Shown here: positions 8,971 to 19,800 of the stretch, one piece after another
Position numbering within the stretch: position 1 is the first letter of the stretch
How the letters are laid out: each line of letters starts with the position of its first letter
Source: Flavobacterium aquariorum
GTDB lineage: Bacteria > Bacteroidota > Bacteroidia > Flavobacteriales > Flavobacteriaceae
Assembly (NCBI RefSeq): GCF_003254745.1
Contig: NZ_QKXH01000002.1
Coordinates: 62,001-126,000, forward strand
Direction of reading: 5' to 3'
Length of the DNA stretch: 64,000 nt
Notes under the pieces: model-generated
Told to the model about the DNA's origin: nothing
What the model saw: the letters and a program-made list of their open reading frames with translations, nothing else
The model's database searches: none
Made by a program: the position numbers and the translations under genes

Positions 8971-10139
8971 CCACTAATTGTTTTGAATGCCAATACAAAA
9001 GCGATTACTGAAAGCACAATTCCAATCATAAAAATATTATAGGCAATTCGCAATAATCGGTATTTTTTCTCCAAAACGATTCCTAAATAATACAAATCCT
9101 TAATCATTGAGTTGTATAGATATTCCCTGTCTTTCATCATCTCGTTCATCGCCCATTTATAATCCTCCAAAGGCATTTTGTAAAAATTACCAAAGAAAAG
9201 GAGATTCACTTTTTTCTCCTCAATATCTTTTTTGGTAAAAACCCCTTTGGTCACTTTTGGCCGTGTCGAAAGAATGGCAAAAATAATGGTTATTACACTA
9301 GACATCAACATAATAAAAGTCGGGATAACTAAATGCACATTTTTTGGGCTGTCCAATTTTGGAATCAATGTAGAGAGTGCTATCGAAATAATAATCGCAT
9401 TTACAGAGAGCAAAATATTAGCCTTACTGTCGGCAATACCGCTCAAACGAGTATGATTGCCTAAAGTAACTCGAAACAAAGTATCAATGCCTCGCTCCGG
9501 TTTTTCTTCTTTTATTTTTTGCTTATTTTCTTTGGGTAATTCTTTACTCATTTTTTTTATTTTTTTTCGAAGTCGTTTTATGTTTTTTTCTTTTAAGGGC
9601 TGCCAATTTTCAATCGCATATGGTGTATAAAATTGGTGAACTTTTGACAAAAAGAATTCATTTTCTTTGGCCCATTCAATATCGGTAAACACTTTATCTT
9701 CTATATTTTCCCATTCTTTTCTTAAACCTTCACATTCAAAAATATAATCATCATTCAGAATATGATAATAATCCGCATCCTTTATTATTTTTTCCAAAAG
9801 AGTTTGAGGTACATATTCTTTGGCTGTTGCTTTGATTAAATCGGAAATTTTGGCAATATATTCCTCGGACTTTCCTTTTTCTTTTAAAAAATGTGTTGCG
9901 ATTTCGGTACTGGAATCTTCATGTTTTGTACAACCATTTGCATATCCTGTGTCATGAAACCAAGCGGCTATCAGTAAAATCTCTCTATCCAAAAGAGAAA
10001 TTTTTTCTTCATCACACAATCTGTTTACAGCATTGACAACACCTGTTGTATGATCAAAATTATGATACGTATATACACTGGAGAGCTTACTTTCCATTAA
10101 ATGGGAAACAAAATCCTGAACTTGATTTACAAGAGTCAT
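8967..10139 (-). CDS. HD-domain phosphohydrolase fused to a Pycsar-type TM effector domain
   Basis: 390 residues with two parts. Residues 1-180 carry the HD signature: H26 and H30, the H62-D63 pair in WFHDTGY, and D121/D123 in KDADYYHI, as in metal-dependent nucleotide phosphohydrolases. After a Lys/Glu-rich linker (185-215), residues about 217-390 match the PycTM (DUF5706) pattern, with GIADSKANILLSVNA (234-248) entering the first of three membrane segments (about 242-260, 270-292, 366-386). In Pycsar systems this membrane module responds to cCMP or cUMP and damages the membrane. Here it is fused to a possible cyclic-nucleotide-degrading domain and no uridylate/cytidylate cyclase is beside it, so a housekeeping role is possible. 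Confidence 0.82.
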   Translation of the reverse strand: MTLVNQVQDFVSHLMESKLSSVYTYHNFDHTTGVVNAVNRLCDEEKISLLDREILLIAAWFHDTGYANGCTKHEDSSTEIATHFLKEKGKSEEYIAKISDLIKATAKEYVPQTLLEKIIKDADYYHILNDDYIFECEGLRKEWENIEDKVFTDIEWAKENEFFLSKVHQFYTPYAIENWQPLKEKNIKRLRKKIKKMSKELPKENKQKIKEEKPERGIDTLFRVTLGNHTRLSGIADSKANILLSVNAIIISIALSTLIPKLDSPKNVHLVIPTFIMLMSSVITIIFAILSTRPKVTKGVFTKKDIEEKKVNLLFFGNFYKMPLEDYKWAMNEMMKDREYLYNSMIKDLYYLGIVLEKKYRLLRIAYNIFMIGIVLSVIAFVLAFKTISG

Positions 10140-10475
10140 ACATTAGTTTTTATCCGTCTAATTTATGAAATTGTTTTTTGAAATTCATTTTATGCCAAAG
10201 AATAAACAAAAATTTATGTAATTTTTGGTTTTCCACATTTTATAGGTTTGAATTTAAAAGTAAGGCCGATTAATCAATTACCTTTAAATACATTTTCTTA
10301 ATTTCGTTTAAAAATTATTAAAAAACTCGACATTTCGCTAAATTTAAAATAATAAAATACGCAATAAGCCTATTGTTAAACCTTATTAAAAAAGGTATGA
10401 TTCTTGAAATTATATAGGTAAGAACATACTAGTTTTTGATTACTGGATAATCAAAATAATATTAAATACAAAATC
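10140..10475. other. Divergent intergenic region
   Basis: 336 bases between two divergent genes, A/T-rich. A TAGGTTTG box lies at 10243-10250 on the plus strand, but the nearest TTG is only 15 bases upstream, shorter than the usual 17-23, so I do not call it a promoter. Nothing else is evident. Confidence 0.5.
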
Positions 10476-13400
10476 ATGATATTGTTTTCAAAAAACTGTT
10501 CAATAATTTTAAGCTTCTTTTTTTTAATGTTGCTTATTCAATCTTGTGCTACACACCAAGCCCAATATGGCAAAAACCTAGAAAATCATGTCATCCAAAA
10601 TGAAACAGATTCTTCAAAAATTGCACACACATTTTTCTTAGTTGGGGACGCCGGAAGTCCTAACAAAGAAAAAGCCAAAGAAACATTTTCATTGCTTCAA
10701 AAAAGGTTAGAAAATTCAAATAAAAAAAGTACGTTATTGTTTCTTGGCGACAATATTTATCCTAACGGATTTCCGAGTGGCGTTTTCCCAGAAGAATATG
10801 CAGAGGCTCAAAACAAACTTACAAAACAGTTAGAATTATCCAAAAATTTCAAAGGAAAAACCATTTTCATCCCAGGAAATCATGATTGGAACAACGGAAC
10901 TGCTGGTTTAGAGCGTCAAGCGAAATTTGTAACGAATTATCTCAATGATAAAAAAGCTTTTTTGCCTCAAAAAAATTGTGGTTTAGAAGAGTTAAAAATT
11001 GACAAAAACATAACTTTAATTGCTATCGACAGTCAATGGTTTCTAGAAGATTGGGACAAATATCCAACTATAAATGATGATTGCAGCATCAAAACCCGTG
11101 AAGATTTTTTTGATGAACTGGTAAGTATTTTAAATAAAAATCAAGACAAAACGATAGTCCTTGCACTTCATCATCCGCTGATGAGCAACGGAACCACCGG
11201 AGGGCAATTTTCAATGGAAAAAGAACTCTTCCCTTTAGAGCAAAAAATTCCATTGCCAGTTATTGGTTCTCTACTCAATTTGACGCGAAAAACATCGGGT
11301 ATCTATCCGCAGGATATCCAAAATAAAGTATATCTCAATTTTACAAAACGAGTGAAAACACTTTTGCAAAACCAAAGAAATGTCATTGTAGTTTCGGGCC
11401 ATGACCATAATTTACAATACCTAAGCAAAAACAATATCAGACAGATCATTAGCGGTGCCGGTTCAAAATCAGAAGCTGCAAAGGCTGTGAATCCAAATGA
11501 TTTTTCGTACGGAGGAAATGGCTATGCAACATTGACATTATATAAAAACGGAGAAACCAAAGTTTCCTTTTATGGAAATGAAAACCAACAGGAAAAACTA
11601 CTTTTGGAGCAAACCATTATAAAAGTTCGAGATACCGTTGCACCAAAAAAATTACCCACAAAATTTGCCACAACAACTACAACCTCGATTTATTCTAATG
11701 AGATGACTCGAAAAAGTATCTTTCATAAATTCCTTTTTGGGTTACATTATCGAAAATATTATAGTTTGCCAATTGAAGCCAAAACGGCCACTTTGGACAC
11801 CCTTTTTGGCGGAGTCAAACCTACAAGAGAAGGTGGCGGACACCAATCAAAATCATTGCGACTGGTTGATGACAATGGTAAAGAATATGTAATGCGTGCC
11901 CTCAAAAAAAGCACCTCCCGCTTTCTGCAATCAGTGGTTTTTAAAGATCAGTTTGTTTTAAATCAGTTTGATGACACTTATGCCGAAGGTTTTTTGTTTG
12001 ATTTTTACACCACCTCCCACCCTTACACTCCATTGGCTGTTGGAAATTTAGCAGACAAAATTGGTGTTGCACATACCAATCCTCTTTTATATTATATTCC
12101 AAAAGAACCTATTTTAAAAGGTTTCAATTATAATTTTGGTGATGAACTGTATCTAGTGGAAGAACAATTATCCGGCAATCAAAAAAACACAAAAAGTCTC
12201 GGAAATCCATTAGATATAATCAGCACCGATGATGTCATGAAAAATTTGCATAAAGATGAAAAATACACCATTGATGAACCCGAATATATTAAAGCCCGAT
12301 TATTTGATATGCTTATTGGTGATTGGGACCGACACAGTGATCAATGGCGCTGGGGCGAATACAAAGAGGATGGAAAAATAGTGTACAAACCCATTCCGAG
12401 AGATCGAGATCAAGCCTTTACCAAATATGATGGAGCTCTGTTATCGTTATTAATGAATATGCCGGCGTTACGCCATCAACAAACATTTAAAGAGGATATA
12501 AAAAATGTAAAATGGCTGAACCGTGAACCCTATCCACAAGATATTGCGTTCCTAAAAACAGCTGATGAAAAGGAATGGATAGCACAGGCCAAATACATTC
12601 AAGAACATCTTTCGGATGCCGACATTGATGGTGCTTTTACTAATTTACCCAAAGAAGTCCAAGACGAAACGATCGAAGACATTAAACGCAAACTTAAAAT
12701 AAGAAAAACGAAACTTCAAAACTATGCTAAAGAATACTATAGAGTGTTACAAAAAACGGTTCTGATTGTTGGAACAGATAAAAAAGACAAATTCACTATT
12801 GTCCATACCTCAAAAAACAACACAGAAATTGCAGTTTACAGACTCAAAAAAGAAGGTGATGAATTGCTTTACACCAAAAATTTCACTGCAGCTAAAACCA
12901 AAAACATTTGGATTTATGGTTTGGATGACGATGATGTATTTGAAGTAAAAGGAGACCCTAAATCGGATATAAAAATTCGGTTGATAGGCGGACAAAATAA
13001 AGACAGCTATACTGTTGAAAACGGAAAAAAAATAAAGATATATGATTTTAAATCCAAACCGAACAGTTACACTTTGGACTCTAAAACCAAAACCTTTTTG
13101 ACCGATGATTACGAGCCTAATTTTTATAACTATGAAAAAGTAAAATACAATGCTTTTGCAGGATTCCCTTTTGGAGGCTACAATCCAGATGATGGTGTGA
13201 AATTAGGCATCGTGGCAAGCTACACGGTAAACAAATTCAATCAATATCCATACACCCAAAGACACTTATTAAAAGCCAATTATTTATTTGCCACCAGCGG
13301 TTATGAATTTACTTATAACGGCTATTTTCCAAAAACTTTAGGCAAATGGGATTTCGAACTAGAATCAAAATTCACGAGTCCTAACTTCACCATTAATTAT

Positions 13401-14195
13401 TTTGGCTATGGAAACGAAACCGTAAACAATGATGATTTTTATGGAATGGATTACAATCGGGTTCGATTGAGAACGCTAAAAGCAGCACCATCCATCAAAA
13501 AAACTGGTCGCTATGGAAGTGAAATTAATCTTGCCACCACTTTTGAAAAAATAAGAGTCGAAGAAACTACCGATCGTTTTATCAACATGCCTGGAGCTGT
13601 AAATCCAAATGTTTTTGATAACCAACAGTACGTGGGAGTCATAATCAAATATAGTTTTGAGAATTATGATGTTCCATCGCTACCGACAATGGGATTTGGA
13701 TTTTCGGTGGCGGGCAGTTGGAAAATGAATGTGGATCATACACAAACCAATTTTCCGGCCTTAGACGCAAAAATTAATTTCAACCATAAAATTGACCCCA
13801 AAGGTCAGCTTGTTTTGGCTACTATTCTTAAATCTAAAGTATTGTTCAATAATAATTTCGAATTTTATCAAGGCGCAACTTTAGGTGGTGATTATGATTT
13901 AAGAGGTTTCAGAAACGAAAGATTCTTGGGCAAATCTTCTTTCTACCAAAGTACAGATCTACGTTGGAACATCGGCAAAATTAAAAAGAGTATTATACCG
14001 ATGTCGTACGGAATTTTAGGAGGTTATGATTATGGAAGAGTTTGGCTAGATGGCGAGGACTCCCATAAATGGCATCAATCTATTGGTGGCGGGATATGGA
14101 TAAATGGCCTCAATGTAATTACAGGACGAATTACCTATTTCAAAGGTACCGATGACCGTGCCAGAATTACTTTTGGTTTAGGGTATGGCTTTTAG
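10476..14195 (+). CDS. Surface lipoprotein: metallophosphoesterase, kinase-like middle region, C-terminal beta-barrel
   Basis: 1239 residues. A lipoprotein signal (LLIQSC, Cys24) leads into a calcineurin-like phosphoesterase with its metal motifs in order: GDAG (D58), GDN (91-93), GNHD (134-137), LHHP (231-234) and GHDH (308-311). Residues about 450-660 contain a Gly-rich GGGHQSKSLRL stretch, a strand YVMRALKK (471-478), the motif DWDRHSDQW (616-624) and PRDRDQAF (641-648), which together resemble the ATP lysine, catalytic loop and metal motif of HipA/Fam20-like kinases. The C-terminal third (about 890-1239) is beta-rich with outer-membrane barrel character and ends in an aromatic residue. 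It is probably anchored in the outer membrane; substrate unknown. It overlaps the convergent gene by 18 bases. Confidence 0.82.
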   Translation: MILFSKNCSIILSFFFLMLLIQSCATHQAQYGKNLENHVIQNETDSSKIAHTFFLVGDAGSPNKEKAKETFSLLQKRLENSNKKSTLLFLGDNIYPNGFPSGVFPEEYAEAQNKLTKQLELSKNFKGKTIFIPGNHDWNNGTAGLERQAKFVTNYLNDKKAFLPQKNCGLEELKIDKNITLIAIDSQWFLEDWDKYPTINDDCSIKTREDFFDELVSILNKNQDKTIVLALHHPLMSNGTTGGQFSMEKELFPLEQKIPLPVIGSLLNLTRKTSGIYPQDIQNKVYLNFTKRVKTLLQNQRNVIVVSGHDHNLQYLSKNNIRQIISGAGSKSEAAKAVNPNDFSYGGNGYATLTLYKNGETKVSFYGNENQQEKLLLEQTIIKVRDTVAPKKLPTKFATTTTTSIYSNEMTRKSIFHKFLFGLHYRKYYSLPIEAKTATLDTLFGGVKPTREGGGHQSKSLRLVDDNGKEYVMRALKKSTSRFLQSVVFKDQFVLNQFDDTYAEGFLFDFYTTSHPYTPLAVGNLADKIGVAHTNPLLYYIPKEPILKGFNYNFGDELYLVEEQLSGNQKNTKSLGNPLDIISTDDVMKNLHKDEKYTIDEPEYIKARLFDMLIGDWDRHSDQWRWGEYKEDGKIVYKPIPRDRDQAFTKYDGALLSLLMNMPALRHQQTFKEDIKNVKWLNREPYPQDIAFLKTADEKEWIAQAKYIQEHLSDADIDGAFTNLPKEVQDETIEDIKRKLKIRKTKLQNYAKEYYRVLQKTVLIVGTDKKDKFTIVHTSKNNTEIAVYRLKKEGDELLYTKNFTAAKTKNIWIYGLDDDDVFEVKGDPKSDIKIRLIGGQNKDSYTVENGKKIKIYDFKSKPNSYTLDSKTKTFLTDDYEPNFYNYEKVKYNAFAGFPFGGYNPDDGVKLGIVASYTVNKFNQYPYTQRHLLKANYLFATSGYEFTYNGYFPKTLGKWDFELESKFTSPNFTINYFGYGNETVNNDDFYGMDYNRVRLRTLKAAPSIKKTGRYGSEINLATTFEKIRVEETTDRFINMPGAVNPNVFDNQQYVGVIIKYSFENYDVPSLPTMGFGFSVAGSWKMNVDHTQTNFPALDAKINFNHKIDPKGQLVLATILKSKVLFNNNFEFYQGATLGGDYDLRGFRNERFLGKSSFYQSTDLRWNIGKIKKSIIPMSYGILGGYDYGRVWLDGEDSHKWHQSIGGGIWINGLNVITGRITYFKGTDDRARITFGLGYGF

Positions 14196-15056
14196 CTTTG
14201 AAAGATTCACTTCATAGACTTTTCCGCCAATTTTATTGGTCTTTTCATCAGCAATAATCAAAGTTTCATTGCTCTTAAAACAAATCGCTTCTTTTTGCGA
14301 AAAATGATTTAATTTCAATTGCGACTGTTTTCCTTTTAGAAAATCATCTCCTTTAAAATTCTCCAGCAGAACAATTTTATCATGGGTCAAAAGAACTACT
14401 TTGGAAGCATCGGGGTTAATGGCAGCACTAGTAATTGCACAATGATTATAGTTGTCGCATGTTTTTAATTTCCCGATTAAAACGGCTTGGTGGGAGCCCG
14501 CTTTATTTGGAATTTTATATACTAAAACGGTGCCGTCAAATCCTTTGCTTCGGTTTTTGGTGAAGAGGTAAAAATTGTTTTTATATTCAAAAAAACCTTC
14601 CACATCAAAGAATAAGGCAGTCTTTTTGGGCGGAAACATTTTTTGTTCAGGATAGGAAAATGAGATTTTATAAGCTGGAATTGCATTCTTGTGATTTAAC
14701 GAATTTTTATCAATTCTATAAATGCATAAATCTTTTCGAACATTGTCATTGTTACCAAAATCACCTATATACAGATTTCCTGATTTGTCTTTTGTAATGT
14801 CTTCCCAATCTATATTTAAGGTATTTTCGATAGTTACCGTTTTCTCGATTGTGCCATTTTTGGCATTTAACCCATAGATTTTATTGTCATTGCCACTGTC
14901 TTCCAAAGTCCAGAATAAATTATTTTTTTCGGTATAAATAATCCCGGAAACTTCTTTTAGCTTTTTTGGTAAACTATAAAGTACCGCAATTGTTTCAGAA
15001 CCGTTTTGACAGGCTATCAAAATAAAAGCAATTACAATAGAGAGAGAATTTTTCAT
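14178..15056 (-). CDS. Lipoprotein of unknown function, possible beta-propeller
   Basis: 292 residues from the ATG at 15056. An earlier in-frame start 17 codons upstream is unlikely because the lipoprotein signal MKNSLSIVIAFILIAC begins here (Cys about 16). The body has repeated beta strands with DFGNN, DWEDI and DEKTN-like turns (EDITKDKSGNLYIGDFGNND), as in propeller or SdiA-regulated-like proteins. No catalytic motif stands out. It converges on and overlaps the 3' end of the phosphoesterase gene. Probably cell-envelope located. Confidence 0.7.
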   Translation of the reverse strand: MKNSLSIVIAFILIACQNGSETIAVLYSLPKKLKEVSGIIYTEKNNLFWTLEDSGNDNKIYGLNAKNGTIEKTVTIENTLNIDWEDITKDKSGNLYIGDFGNNDNVRKDLCIYRIDKNSLNHKNAIPAYKISFSYPEQKMFPPKKTALFFDVEGFFEYKNNFYLFTKNRSKGFDGTVLVYKIPNKAGSHQAVLIGKLKTCDNYNHCAITSAAINPDASKVVLLTHDKIVLLENFKGDDFLKGKQSQLKLNHFSQKEAICFKSNETLIIADEKTNKIGGKVYEVNLSKLKAIP

Positions 15057-15144
15057 AGATTTCTTGACTGAACACAAAAATAACTCATAATAGCTTACCA
15101 TTTTCAATTAATAGAATGATAATCATTGATATTTTTATATCATA

Positions 15145-15320
15145 AAGCCCCATCCTCTCGGTTTGGGTTTCTAGCTTCAATTTTAGTCATACTGCTCGAT
15201 TGCGCTATTTCGCAAAAAACTACAATTCGTTCCTTTATAATTTCTTAATCAAGATATCGTTTAGAATTGGGGAATCCAGCAGGATTGATATCGTTGATTA
15301 CAAAATGTTCTGCTCCTTAA
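15145..15320 (-). repeat. Decayed copy of the dispersed GGAGC/CGGGGCTA hairpin element
   Basis: Read on the minus strand, AGGAGCAGAACATT (about 15305-15318) is followed by ATCCTGCTGG and, at the far end, GATGGGGCTT (about 15144-15153). These match the conserved ends of the element at 21980-22080 but the inner hairpin is lost and the interior is longer. It fills most of the 350-base gap between genes. No gene is visible here. Confidence 0.45.
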
Positions 15321-15349
15321 AATTCAATTACACATAATATTGGTCCATA

Positions 15350-15385
15350 AAAAAAGTCCCAAACACTTTTACCTGTCTGGGACTT
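15350..15385 (-). terminator. Terminator of the RND efflux operon
   Basis: On the minus strand an 8-bp stem (15378-15385 with 15354-15361, AAGTCCCA type) is followed by a T-run (15355-15350). It lies 23 bases past the stop of the outer-membrane factor gene. Confidence 0.85.
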
Positions 15386-15407
15386 AATCACAATTATAAC
15401 AACCACA

Positions 15408-16838
15408 TTATTTCCATCCACCACCTAGATCTCTGTAAACAAGGACCGAGGCGTTTAGTTGTTCTTTTTTAGTATCTATCAATTCAAGTTTGGATTCCAA
15501 AGCATCGCGCTGTGTCATCAAGACTTCAAAATAATCTACTCTGGCTGATTTAAACAAATCTCCTGCCACATCGATTGAACGATTCAAAGCAGCTACTTGT
15601 TGGGATTTTAAATCATAGCTTTTTTCCAAATTATTGATTTTGGAAAGTTGAGTTGAAACTTCTAAATACGCATTCAAGATCGTACGCTCATAATTATACA
15701 AAGCCTGAATTTGTCTGGCATTGGCCGAACTGTACTCCGCTTTAATAGCATTTCTGTTAATCAAAGGAGCTGCAATATCTCCGGCTAATGAATACAACAA
15801 TGACTCAGGAAGCGTAAACAAATAGGACGGTTTAAATGCATTTACACCAATAGCTGCAGTTATGTCAAGCGAAGGATAAAACTCAGCACGAGCTGTTTTA
15901 ACATCTAATTTTGCAGCTTCCAACTCTAATTCGGCCTGTTTGATATCAGGGCGGTTAGCTAAAAGTTGGGACGGAACCCCTGAGTTAACTTCAGAAGGCA
16001 ACAAATTCACAAAACTAGATTTATCTCTCTTAATTTCTTGCGGATATTGCCCTAGCAAAAAGTTGATTTTATTTTCCGTTTCTTTTATATTTTGAAGAAT
16101 ATCAAACTCCATGCTTTTGGAAGCCAAGACCTCAGCCTGGAATTTTTGAACGGCCAATTCAGTTGCTCTTGATGCTTCCTTTTGAATTTTTACGATTTCC
16201 AAAGCATTACTTTGTAATGCAATGTTCTGTTTTACGATATCCAATTGACTATCCAAAGCTAACAATTCGTAATACGAATCAGCAACTTCAGAAATAAGAT
16301 TAGTTATTACAAAGTTTTTACCTTCAACAGTAGATAAATATCGACTCACTGCTGCTTTCTTTGAATTGCGCAGTTTTTTCCAGATATCCACTTCCCAATG
16401 CGCATAAGCAGCAATTTTCAAATCTCCCAACGGGTCTGGCATTTCCTTACCAGGAAGTATTTCAGTTGAAGCATCTCCAGCTCCCTGACTGGTATATCTA
16501 CCCACTTTTTCTATCCCTGCTCCTGCCCCAACGCCAACACTTGGCAAAAGAAGACCTTTCTTCACACGAATATCGTTCTTTGCAATTTCTATTTCCTGCA
16601 AAGTGATTTGCAACTCCTGATTGTTTTTCAAGGCGGTGTCAATCAAATTCACCAGATTTGGATCCTTAAAATAATTTCGCCAAGGAGTAGTCGAGGTATT
16701 GGTCGTGTCTGTACTCTTTCCATAAAATTCTGGAACTGCTTTAGTTTCTGCCAATGGAGCTAAAGCTGGAGTACAACTTACCGCCGCTAGGCAAATACCT
16801 AACGGGATAATATATTTAAATGACTTTTTATTTTGCAT
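15408..16838 (-). CDS. Outer-membrane efflux lipoprotein, OprM/NodT family (TolC-like)
   Basis: Outer-membrane channel of the tripartite pump encoded just upstream. From the ATG at 16838 it has 476 residues, starting MQNKKSFKYIIPLGI and a lipobox AAVSC. A TTG four codons earlier is possible but less likely. Two OEP repeats are visible (about 55-250 and 270-470), with LLANRPDIKQAELELEAAKLDVKTARAEFYPSLDI, reported here as motif LANRPDI and ARAEFYPSL, the hallmarks of the NodT branch. The start overlaps the 3' end of the RND transporter gene by 11 bases, so the two are translationally linked. Confidence 0.93.
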   Translation of the reverse strand: MQNKKSFKYIIPLGICLAAVSCTPALAPLAETKAVPEFYGKSTDTTNTSTTPWRNYFKDPNLVNLIDTALKNNQELQITLQEIEIAKNDIRVKKGLLLPSVGVGAGAGIEKVGRYTSQGAGDASTEILPGKEMPDPLGDLKIAAYAHWEVDIWKKLRNSKKAAVSRYLSTVEGKNFVITNLISEVADSYYELLALDSQLDIVKQNIALQSNALEIVKIQKEASRATELAVQKFQAEVLASKSMEFDILQNIKETENKINFLLGQYPQEIKRDKSSFVNLLPSEVNSGVPSQLLANRPDIKQAELELEAAKLDVKTARAEFYPSLDITAAIGVNAFKPSYLFTLPESLLYSLAGDIAAPLINRNAIKAEYSSANARQIQALYNYERTILNAYLEVSTQLSKINNLEKSYDLKSQQVAALNRSIDVAGDLFKSARVDYFEVLMTQRDALESKLELIDTKKEQLNASVLVYRDLGGGWK

Positions 16839-19800
16839 GATTATCGTCAAATTCTTCAGTTAATGGATTTTCTTTTTGATTTTTTACATAGGTAAATCTT
16901 TCAGCTATTCTTCCGAAAATGTAATACAATCCAGGGATTATAAATACACCACATATTGTTCCTATCAACATTCCTCCTGCTGCTGCAGTACCAATGGTTC
17001 TGTTACCAATTTTACCTGGCCCTGTTGCAAATGCTAATGGAAGCAAACCTGCGATAAAAGCAAATGAAGTCATTAAAATAGGTCGGAACCTGGCTTTTGA
17101 ACCTTCCATAGCTGCTTCGAACACCGATTTTCCCGCTGCATGTCGCTGAATAGCAAATTCGACAATCAAAACGGCATTTTTACCCAGTAAACCAATAAGC
17201 ATTACCATGGCAACCTGAGCATAAATATTGTTCTCCAAGCCTGTAAATTTCAGCAAAAGAAAAGCGCCAAATATTCCTGCAGGTAACGATAGAATCACCG
17301 AAAAAGGTAGTATAAAACTTTCGTATTGAGCAGCTAAAACTAGGTAAACGAAACCTAAACAGATAAGAAAAACCCAAATAGCCTGGTTCCCTTGTGCTAC
17401 CTCATCAGCAGAAATACCTGCCCAGTCAATATCATACCCTCTAGGTAATTTTTCAGCAGCAACCTCTTGAATAACTTTAATGGCAGTTCCGCTACTATAT
17501 CCTGGAGCCGCAGCACCACTAATCTCAGTAGAAGTGTACATGTTATGTCTGGTAATTTCCGATAGCCCGTACACCTTTTCTAATTTCATAAAAGCTGAAA
17601 AAGGAACCATTTCATCACGGTTATTTTTCACGTATAGCTTTAAAATATCCTCTGGTAAGGCACGATATTCTGGCGCCGCCTGAACAATAACTTTATAATT
17701 AATTCCGTATTTAATAAAACTGATTTCGTAGTTACTTCCCACTAACGTAGACAAGGTATTCATCGCATTCTCAATGGAAACCCCTTTTTGTTGTGCCAAG
17801 TCATTATCTACTTTCATCATATATTGAGGAAAACTGGCACTATAGAAACTGAATACATTAGATAATTCCTGACGTTTATTCAGTTCTTTTACAAAATCAT
17901 TATTAATCTTTTCCATCTTTTTGTAATCGCCTGAACCCGTTTTATCCAATAAACGAAGCTCAAATCCTCCCGCAGCTCCATATCCTGGTACCGCTGGTGG
18001 CTGGAAAAATTCGATATTAGCACCTGGAATATCTTTCGACTTTTCTTCCAATTCTGTCATAATCTCTTGAACAGATTGCTTTCTGTCGCTCCAGTCCTTA
18101 AGATTGATCAAGCAAGTTCCTGAATTAGATCCTGTACCTTCGGTCAAAATTTCATAACCCGCCAATGAAGAAACTGATTGTACACCTTCAACTTTTTCGG
18201 CAATTTTTTGCAATTTCACCGAAACATCGTTTGTTCTTTCTAATGATGATCCTGGAGGCGTCTGAATAATAGCATAAAACATCCCTTGATCTTCATTTGG
18301 AATAAATCCAGACGGAACCGTACTACTTACAAACCATGTTCCTGCACAAAATACTAAAAGCACTACAATAGTAACTGCTCTTCTATTTACTATCTTTTCA
18401 AGTACATTTTGATATTTAGTTTGAGTAAGGTTGAATAAATTATTAAACCCATCTATGAATCTATTTACAGGTGTTTTCTTTTTAGGTACTCCATGATTAT
18501 TTGTCAACATCATCGCACAAAGAGCTGGCGTTAATGTCAATGCCACAACTCCCGAAAGAACAATCGCTGTTACCATTGTAATAGAAAATTGTCTGTAAAA
18601 CATCCCAACTGGACCAGACATAAACGTAACAGGAATAAATACAGCTACCATCAGGAATGTAATCGCAATAATAGCACCCGAAATCTCGTGCATCGCTTTC
18701 TTAGTCGCTTTTAACGCCGACAGATGTTCTTCTTCCATCTTGGCGTGAACAGCTTCGATAACCACAATGGCATCATCGACGACAATTCCAATGGCCAAAA
18801 CCAATGCAAAGAGCGTAATTAAGTTTAGTGAAATATCAAAAAATTGCATGAATGCAAAAGTTCCAATTAACGAAACTGGCACAGCAATAGCAGGGATAAC
18901 CGTAGAACGCCAGTCACCCAAGAAAAGAAATACGACCAATCCTACCAAGATAAAAGCTTCAATCAAAGTATGAATTACTTTTTCGATGGAAGCGTCCAAG
19001 AATTTAGAAACATCATACGAAATTTCGTAATTCATTCCTTTTGGGAATTTTTTCTTGATGGTTTCTAATTTAGCCTTCAAATCTTCAATAACTTGATTGG
19101 CATTACTTCCAAAAGATTGTTTTAGTACGATTGCTGCAGACGGCCTACCATTTAAGTTCGAATAAATATCATACATCGAACTACCAAACTCTATATTGGC
19201 GACATCCTTCAAACGCAAAATTTCACCGTCTGGATTTGATTTCAATATAATATTAGCATACTGCTCTTTGGTGGTAAACCTTCCAGAATATTTCAATACA
19301 TACTCGAATGCTTGGGAACGTTTTCCAGATGCTTCTCCGGTTTTTCCAGGTGAAGCTTCCAAACTTTGACTTGATAATGCTTCCATTACCTCATCTGCAG
19401 AAATTTTATAAGCCAACATACGATCAGGTTTCAACCAAATACGCATCGCATATTCACGTGTTCCTAAAATATCCCCAGATCCAATACCGTTTACCCTTTT
19501 TAATTCGGACAGTACATTGATATCGGCATAATTGTACAAAAACTTTTGGTCGGTATTTTTATCTGTACTATAAAGGTTAACGTACATCAGCATACTAGGA
19601 ACTTCACGGGTAATTTTAACACCTTCTCTAACCACTAATGGTGGCAACTTATTCGTAACCGAAGCTACACGGTTTTGAACGTTAATAGCAGCTTGGTTAG
19701 GATCAGTTCCTAAGTTGAATACTACTTGGATACTTGCCTCGCCATCATTTCCTGCATCGGAAGTCATGTATTTCATTCCCGGAACTCCATTTAATGCTCT

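Noticed and set aside
10243..10250. TAGGTTTG as a promoter for the phosphoesterase gene
   Set aside because: The only TTG upstream is 15 bases away, outside the 17-23 base range, and the gene start is 225 bases further on.
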